DNA from: JACQRW01 sp964371935
GTDB lineage: Bacteria; Patescibacteriota; Minisyncoccia; Sungbacterales; HO2-52-23
Reading direction: 5' to 3'
Length of the DNA stretch: 16,969 nucleotides
Assembly: GCA_964371935.1 (NCBI GenBank)
Contig: CAYJOT010000015.1
Location: 1-16,969, forward strand
Under the pieces are notes generated by a model. The model had not been told where the DNA came from, ran no database searches, and worked only from the letters and a program-made list of their open reading frames with translations. The first letter of the stretch is position 1. Every line of letters begins with the position of its first letter. A program made the translations under genes and the position numbers. Below are positions 14,901-16,969 of this stretch, one piece after another.

Positions 14901-16104
14901 GGTTGCCGATGGCATTGACACGACCACGAAAGTTGCGGCGGTGACAATAGTGAGCTGGAGCGATGACAAAAAGACATGGGAATCGCTTTCCACCGTGGCA
15001 ACTTACAAGGATTCAAACGGCAATGCCGTAACTCCGACATCAAATCTTTCCAACGTATCCTCGGTTGACTTTACCACCTCAAGCGCCTCCCACTTTTCCG
15101 CGTACGCGCTTTCGTCTCCTACCAGCGGTTTGGCGCCCGCAACGCCGAGCGGCCTTGCGGTAACCCAGCCGTCCGCGACTGTTTCGGCAAAGTTGACCTG
15201 GACCGCCAATACCGAAAGCGATATCGCCGGATACTATATCTATCGCGATACATCTTCTACCGGAACATTTCCGCTTCGTGTTGATACGGCATCCACTGCC
15301 GCAACCTACACGGACACGGTTGATGCGGGCACCACGTACTACTACAAAATTTCCGCATACAACACGGCAACTCATGAGTCGTCGGCGACCGCTGCAGTAT
15401 CGCTCGCGGTTACGAACGCGACAGGTGCGGCAATTCCGGCAAGCTCGGGCGGCGGTGGATCACCCTCAATCGGCCAGATAACGCCGGTACCTACCCCGAC
15501 TCCGACAGCAAGCACTGCTACAAAGTCAACCCCGACGTCCGTCGGGACTCCGACCAAAGGCGTCGGAGCGGCTCCCGGTCTGACCAACGCACTCTCCCGC
15601 GTGACCAGCCCGGTTGCGCGCGCAGCGTTACTCAAAAACCTTGCGACTGGCTCCCGTGGCGCGGATGTTCGTACCTTGCAAGAGATGCTGAAATCAGATC
15701 CCTCGATCTATCCGCAAGGTATTGTCAACGGCAACTTTGGTCCCGCAACCCTCCGCGCGGTACGGAAATTCCAGCAGAAGTACGGCATAAGGCCGGCGAA
15801 CGGCCGCGTAGGGCCGCTCACCCGCTCAAAACTGCAGGAAGTGTTTGGAGGAGTATCACCCGCCGTACCTGCTCCGGCCACTCCAAGCTCATCCAAATCC
15901 CGGGCGCAGATACTTCAGGATCAAATCGCCCAGACCATAAAAGAAATTGAGCGATTACGCGCAGCCGCAGCCGCGGCAACCACGACGCCTGCTACGACCG
16001 CAACCTCGACCGCAACCATGAGCACGACCACTCCGAGTACCCCGACGGTACCGTCGGGGCAGGCCGTTGTGGCAACGAGTACGGCAACTACGACACCGCA
16101 GTAA
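8947..16104 (+). CDS. Giant secreted multidomain surface protein with peptidoglycan-binding domain
   Basis: A 2385-residue exported protein, probably a wall-associated adhesin or surface fibre. A signal peptide (hydrophobic core from about residue 22, cleavage after VAHA near 45) is followed by an unassigned beta-rich segment to about 215, then a lamin-tail domain (about 219-408, SIKISEVRRG...FIELYNTSD). Four Ig-like Big_5-type domains follow (about 439-555, 567-673, 677-788, 795-898), each with a phrase such as PFPGSANIPTN or a conserved strand pattern. A Gly-rich linker (902-922) leads to a beta domain (923-1088). Carboxypeptidase-regulatory-like repeats begin near 1097, 1333, 1433, 1518, 1718 and 1806. 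Next come an unassigned domain (1887-2055), an Fn3 domain (2064-2155), a Pro/Thr-rich linker (2165-2215), a PG_binding_1 domain (2228-2301, RTLQEMLKSD, NFGPATLRAVRKFQQKYGI) and an Ala/Thr-rich tail with a short coiled coil. No LPxTG or C-terminal membrane anchor is seen; attachment through the peptidoglycan-binding domain is inferred. Thr/Ser richness suggests possible glycosylation. No enzymatic motif was found. Confidence 0.9.
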   Translation: MRSSTLFFSSRAVSFRDLAKRIVFGFFVPMVIGMIFFAAAPVAHAAITVAGPPIDALFQDATVEGGAYIPLVQFRLQQSLGSDTLTSVAVAVTSTTTIYNLNAGPANGEINNLFLYRESGAHFGFQPGEDILINTGANAVIDPATTSPITITVDPAQRAVGTIATDYYVVARATTSAVLITGHAVYATTSANWITTSGGALGSPFTGMRKATFQQNVSSIKISEVRRGTTGNAGNQFIELYNTSDVPIDLSRMPLNLFIYNAAGGIATKTITYFNRIIPARGFFLIASDIYDGSSVPADATYSSVANMLISNGGFSISTTTTATGASVATTSAIDLIAWGTQPLANAASSTVPGLAAPLALADLALDKSYERKATTSSTNVSLALGGFDSTNGNSTDSRFNNNDFVLQTGSGVNPQNSLSPQEFTFSAPGGGGGSEQKLQVSGSFPGPNQMGVPIDMTFIGFGFSKVAATGTIISAIATTTVSLTTGSGSNLCASVTYNPFPSNFEPSVKCMLSAALSPSTLYTFAVSTNVRDQSGVQLDQDSFTPGNQGYSITFTTGGAGQTQTNTTPPMVTGTTPFPGSANIPTNLAKILVKFNIANMNVSTLTASNIGLTSSAGTVSLSNFSFNASTSFLSFVPGALAANTQYTLTVGTGVRSNNGISLPASYSTTFTTGANADLSGPNVVGVFPTASSTILTLNMVDFVFITDDYLDPSTATSGAVTLSYPGNDANSNNLPGVVTYDPVAKEGRFTATNPLPANALNNLVLTLATGTLRNMSGIQIGRQAFNYSTEASNSDSQSPSAMFANADAFGIAVTFNEAVKVTDATNLANYQVSVGNATTTLSALAGHTIAYDAAKRTAHISGLFLQPGSSFRVIVSNIKDISGNVMTVSSSVTGTVLSTAQSGGALGPGGNTGGSGGGFGPQITNFLSSGIGFAPGLQVGPMNAFISASTTYGFMIPISKQIPVAGTIVITFPSSSDFSLCCATKTSTNNPQITQQNADINGPGAGTVTIASVSKDTMAKTITITTGTSATRSENGNTHDMINFSLVDIKNPSVPKGVDSSGYLLDIKTKDASGALLESFTSNPIYISGGATGGSATTTVRGTVSGNGGVLENVTIRLMASQIGTLETTTDASGNYSFTNLPVNNQISSFGSSGTGYAVFTDPIITGVKVGGSASTTGFFGEPMPMPVQATSTSPITRNFALIATTSALNFAVKLTADNSADAIFTVGESIDVFANGPGRFIVQTFTTATTNYNGTTIVTIPIPQVNGSWGVGIGPAMPKAMGGPSFGPPPAPKWVMPKPIQVVVSGCPTACVATVGGITTTSNTFTIATANRTITGILKDGSGNVLSGVGVFAFSPNQGFGSNAQTSLAGVFTMKVGDGSYNVGAFVPGIESSRTVSVVVNATGVFVDGSTAASTGSSGANPFVFTMKKPGYTITGRVTDGTNAVANASVFAYRTDGPGNANAQTDSSGNFTLYADNGAWKVNAFIPGFGPMPEQSVTISGASKSSINFAPSTSLTYRTLTGIVFESSDANIATSTEGVSGVIVRITGANGTNETITGSDGTFSLRIPSGTYTIADIFKQKYGRVAPLDHNLAAITSLNLSSGDLYKPIRVAPRQTVTVTIKDNTGAAVTVSRAFVDLLDINTGFGIHGEIINGTSTTIQVPDGASTTVRAFIEGVPSQNLSVATDDAATTLVLSGVLQVNGAEAVKVVLNTTAAGMVSVSGKVYAGSIAGGNELADAWVQFVDPTNNIRFGAQATSSGIYVLRAATSSYQVIAFKPGYLGTASTVTLTAGTASLNLVMTQASSGISGTVTAAGSGVANAFVWAERVGGSGFSSTKTDASGAYTLTVDSGQWKIYAATDGAQKTSYSGNPVSAGATGITIPLTISTSLITKLSTSNTFTDTSAGSFSDSTVGVKVGLDSGALGSSGSSAYISAKKTTNVPVSSDTNVLGNAGWDISAVNGSSAVTNLQTGKNAEITLTISKADLVADGIDTTTKVAAVTIVSWSDDKKTWESLSTVATYKDSNGNAVTPTSNLSNVSSVDFTTSSASHFSAYALSSPTSGLAPATPSGLAVTQPSATVSAKLTWTANTESDIAGYYIYRDTSSTGTFPLRVDTASTAATYTDTVDAGTTYYYKISAYNTATHESSATAAVSLAVTNATGAAIPASSGGGGSPSIGQITPVPTPTPTASTATKSTPTSVGTPTKGVGAAPGLTNALSRVTSPVARAALLKNLATGSRGADVRTLQEMLKSDPSIYPQGIVNGNFGPATLRAVRKFQQKYGIRPANGRVGPLTRSKLQEVFGGVSPAVPAPATPSSSKSRAQILQDQIAQTIKEIERLRAAAAAATTTPATTATSTATMSTTTPSTPTVPSGQAVVATSTATTTPQ
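15531..15568. repeat. Two adjacent hairpin dyads in the Pro/Thr linker codons
   Basis: CCCGAC (15531-15536) and GTCGGG (15541-15546) form a 6-base stem with a GTCC loop. CTCCGAC (15548-15554) and GTCGGAG (15562-15568) form a 7-base stem with a 7-base loop. Both share the CCGAC/GTCGG core with the palindrome at 16040-16059, and lie where the protein is low in complexity. Confidence 0.6.
16040..16059. repeat. Perfect 20-base palindrome near the 3' end of the giant gene
   Basis: CCCCGACGGTACCGTCGGGG equals its own reverse complement. It encodes TPTVPSG in the low-complexity tail, 43 bases before the stop codon. Part of it may follow from repeated Pro/Thr codon choice, but the perfect symmetry stands out. 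Confidence 0.75.
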
Positions 16105-16138
16105 CCATAGCGTAATTAAAAATAATTTTTTACCCATT

Positions 16139-16960
16139 ATGTTCACTTATTTTCGGTTCAATAAGTTTATAGTAGCCGCGGCTTTGCTTGTATCAGTTGG
16201 CGCGGTCACGTCCGTGGCATACGCGACTCATTGGTGGGGCGGTTACCATTGGGCGCGTACCGCCAATCCATTCACCGTGAGGATTGGCGATAATGTCTCA
16301 ACAATGTGGGACAGCCATCTCGCCACTACATCGACTGACTGGAGTACATCTTCGGTTCTGGATACTGCGATCGTTGCTGGTCAATCCAAGGGGAACTGTC
16401 AGCCCACCAAAGGGCGAGTCGAGGTTTGCAACAAAACCTACGGCAATAACGGCTGGTTGGGGCTAGCCCAAATTTGGGTGAGTGGTAGCCACATTACTCA
16501 AGGCGTCGCCAAGATGAATGATACTTACTTTAATAGCGCGCCCTACAATACCGCGGCTTGGAGACAGTTCGTCATCTGCCAAGAGGTTGGGCACAACTTC
16601 GGACTAAACCACCAAGATGAAAATTTCAACAATGCGAACTTGGGGACCTGCATGGACTATACAAGCGATCCGGACGGTACAATCAATGGGCAACTTTCGA
16701 ACGAGCACCCGAACGCCCATGACTACGACCTACTGGATAATGTAATCTACCCGCACCTCGATGGTTTTACCACTGTTTTGAGTGGTGTTTTTGGCACAAG
16801 ATCTTCTGCGCCGGTATTGGCGGGTGATGATATTGATACCTCAAATCCGTCGGAATGGGGCAAGGTGATACGAAAGTCCCGCGACGGCCGTAGCTCTCTT
16901 CACGAGAGGGACTTGGGCAAAGGAAATAAGATATTTACCTTTGTCATTTGGGCTAATTAA
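16139..16960 (+). CDS. Secreted matrixin/metzincin-like protein with QExxH in place of HExxH
   Basis: The 273-residue product has a signal peptide (basic n-region FRFNK, core FIVAAALLVSVGAV, probable cleavage after VAYA near residue 30). The mature part looks like a zinc-dependent metzincin: QEVGHNFGLNH at 148-158 matches HExxHxxGxxH except that Gln148 (CAA) replaces the first zinc-binding His, and CMDYT with Met172 fits the Met-turn. Glu149, His152 and His158 remain. Two CNxxYG-like and Cys-containing segments (GNCQPTKGRVEVCNKTYGNN) may form disulfides outside the cell. The frame is open from 16067, but the ATG at 16139 starts the signal peptide and is preferred. It lies 34 bases downstream of the giant surface-protein gene on the same strand, so the two may be co-expressed; no strong promoter or Shine-Dalgarno sequence is seen between them. 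Whether it is an active protease cannot be decided from the sequence. Confidence 0.82.
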   Translation: MFTYFRFNKFIVAAALLVSVGAVTSVAYATHWWGGYHWARTANPFTVRIGDNVSTMWDSHLATTSTDWSTSSVLDTAIVAGQSKGNCQPTKGRVEVCNKTYGNNGWLGLAQIWVSGSHITQGVAKMNDTYFNSAPYNTAAWRQFVICQEVGHNFGLNHQDENFNNANLGTCMDYTSDPDGTINGQLSNEHPNAHDYDLLDNVIYPHLDGFTTVLSGVFGTRSSAPVLAGDDIDTSNPSEWGKVIRKSRDGRSSLHERDLGKGNKIFTFVIWAN

Positions 16961-16969
16961 ATTGAAAGA

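Noticed and set aside
16111..16130. AT-rich inverted repeat between the giant gene and the metzincin gene as a terminator
   Set aside because: The possible stem is only A and T and very short, so termination is not supported.

Overview
This window looks like a chromosomal segment from a Candidate Phyla Radiation (Patescibacteria) bacterium, most likely Parcubacteria-like. That placement is an inference. It rests on compact housekeeping genes with small gaps, a shortened UvrC, a giant secreted protein built from a lamin-tail domain, Ig-like domains, carboxypeptidase-regulatory-like repeats, Fn3 and a C-terminal peptidoglycan-binding domain, and short dispersed repeats inside coding regions. 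UvrA ends at TGA with no read-through and no long ORF carries in-frame TGA, so the standard bacterial code applies; this argues against the TGA-recoding Gracilibacteria and Absconditabacteria.

Layout, left to right. 1-1029: the 3' part of dnaJ, entering at the HPD motif of the J domain. 1053-1091: a hairpin terminator between the convergent dnaJ and uvrC. 1179-2531 (minus): uvrC, lacking the usual C-terminal helix-hairpin-helix region. 2577-2975: an AT-rich gene of unknown function with a perfect consensus promoter inside the start of uvrC and an intrinsic terminator over its own stop codon. 3023-5956: uvrA, with two repeat-derived insertions in its reading frame. 5988-6530: frr. 6613-8681: tlyA, rseP and a glutaredoxin, closely packed and probably one operon. 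8682-8946: a 265-base noncoding stretch with a perfect DnaA box, a probable promoter and a structured leader. 8947-16104: a 2385-residue secreted multidomain protein. 16139-16960: a secreted metzincin-like protein whose zinc motif has Gln in place of the first His.

The first two thirds is housekeeping: protein folding (DnaJ), nucleotide excision repair (UvrC, UvrA), ribosome recycling (Frr), rRNA methylation (TlyA), intramembrane proteolysis (RseP) and thiol redox (glutaredoxin). The last third is cell-surface and secreted: a very large, probably wall-associated adhesin or stalk-like protein and a small exported protease-like protein.

Three signals run across genes. First, -10-like boxes lie only 6-9 bases upstream of the chosen start codons of uvrC, uvrA, frr and tlyA, suggesting leaderless transcripts, whereas the unknown gene and the glutaredoxin have Shine-Dalgarno sequences. 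Second, repeat-like DNA has been absorbed into the reading frames of both uvrC and uvrA. Third, perfect 20-base palindromes occur in uvrC and near the 3' end of the giant gene.
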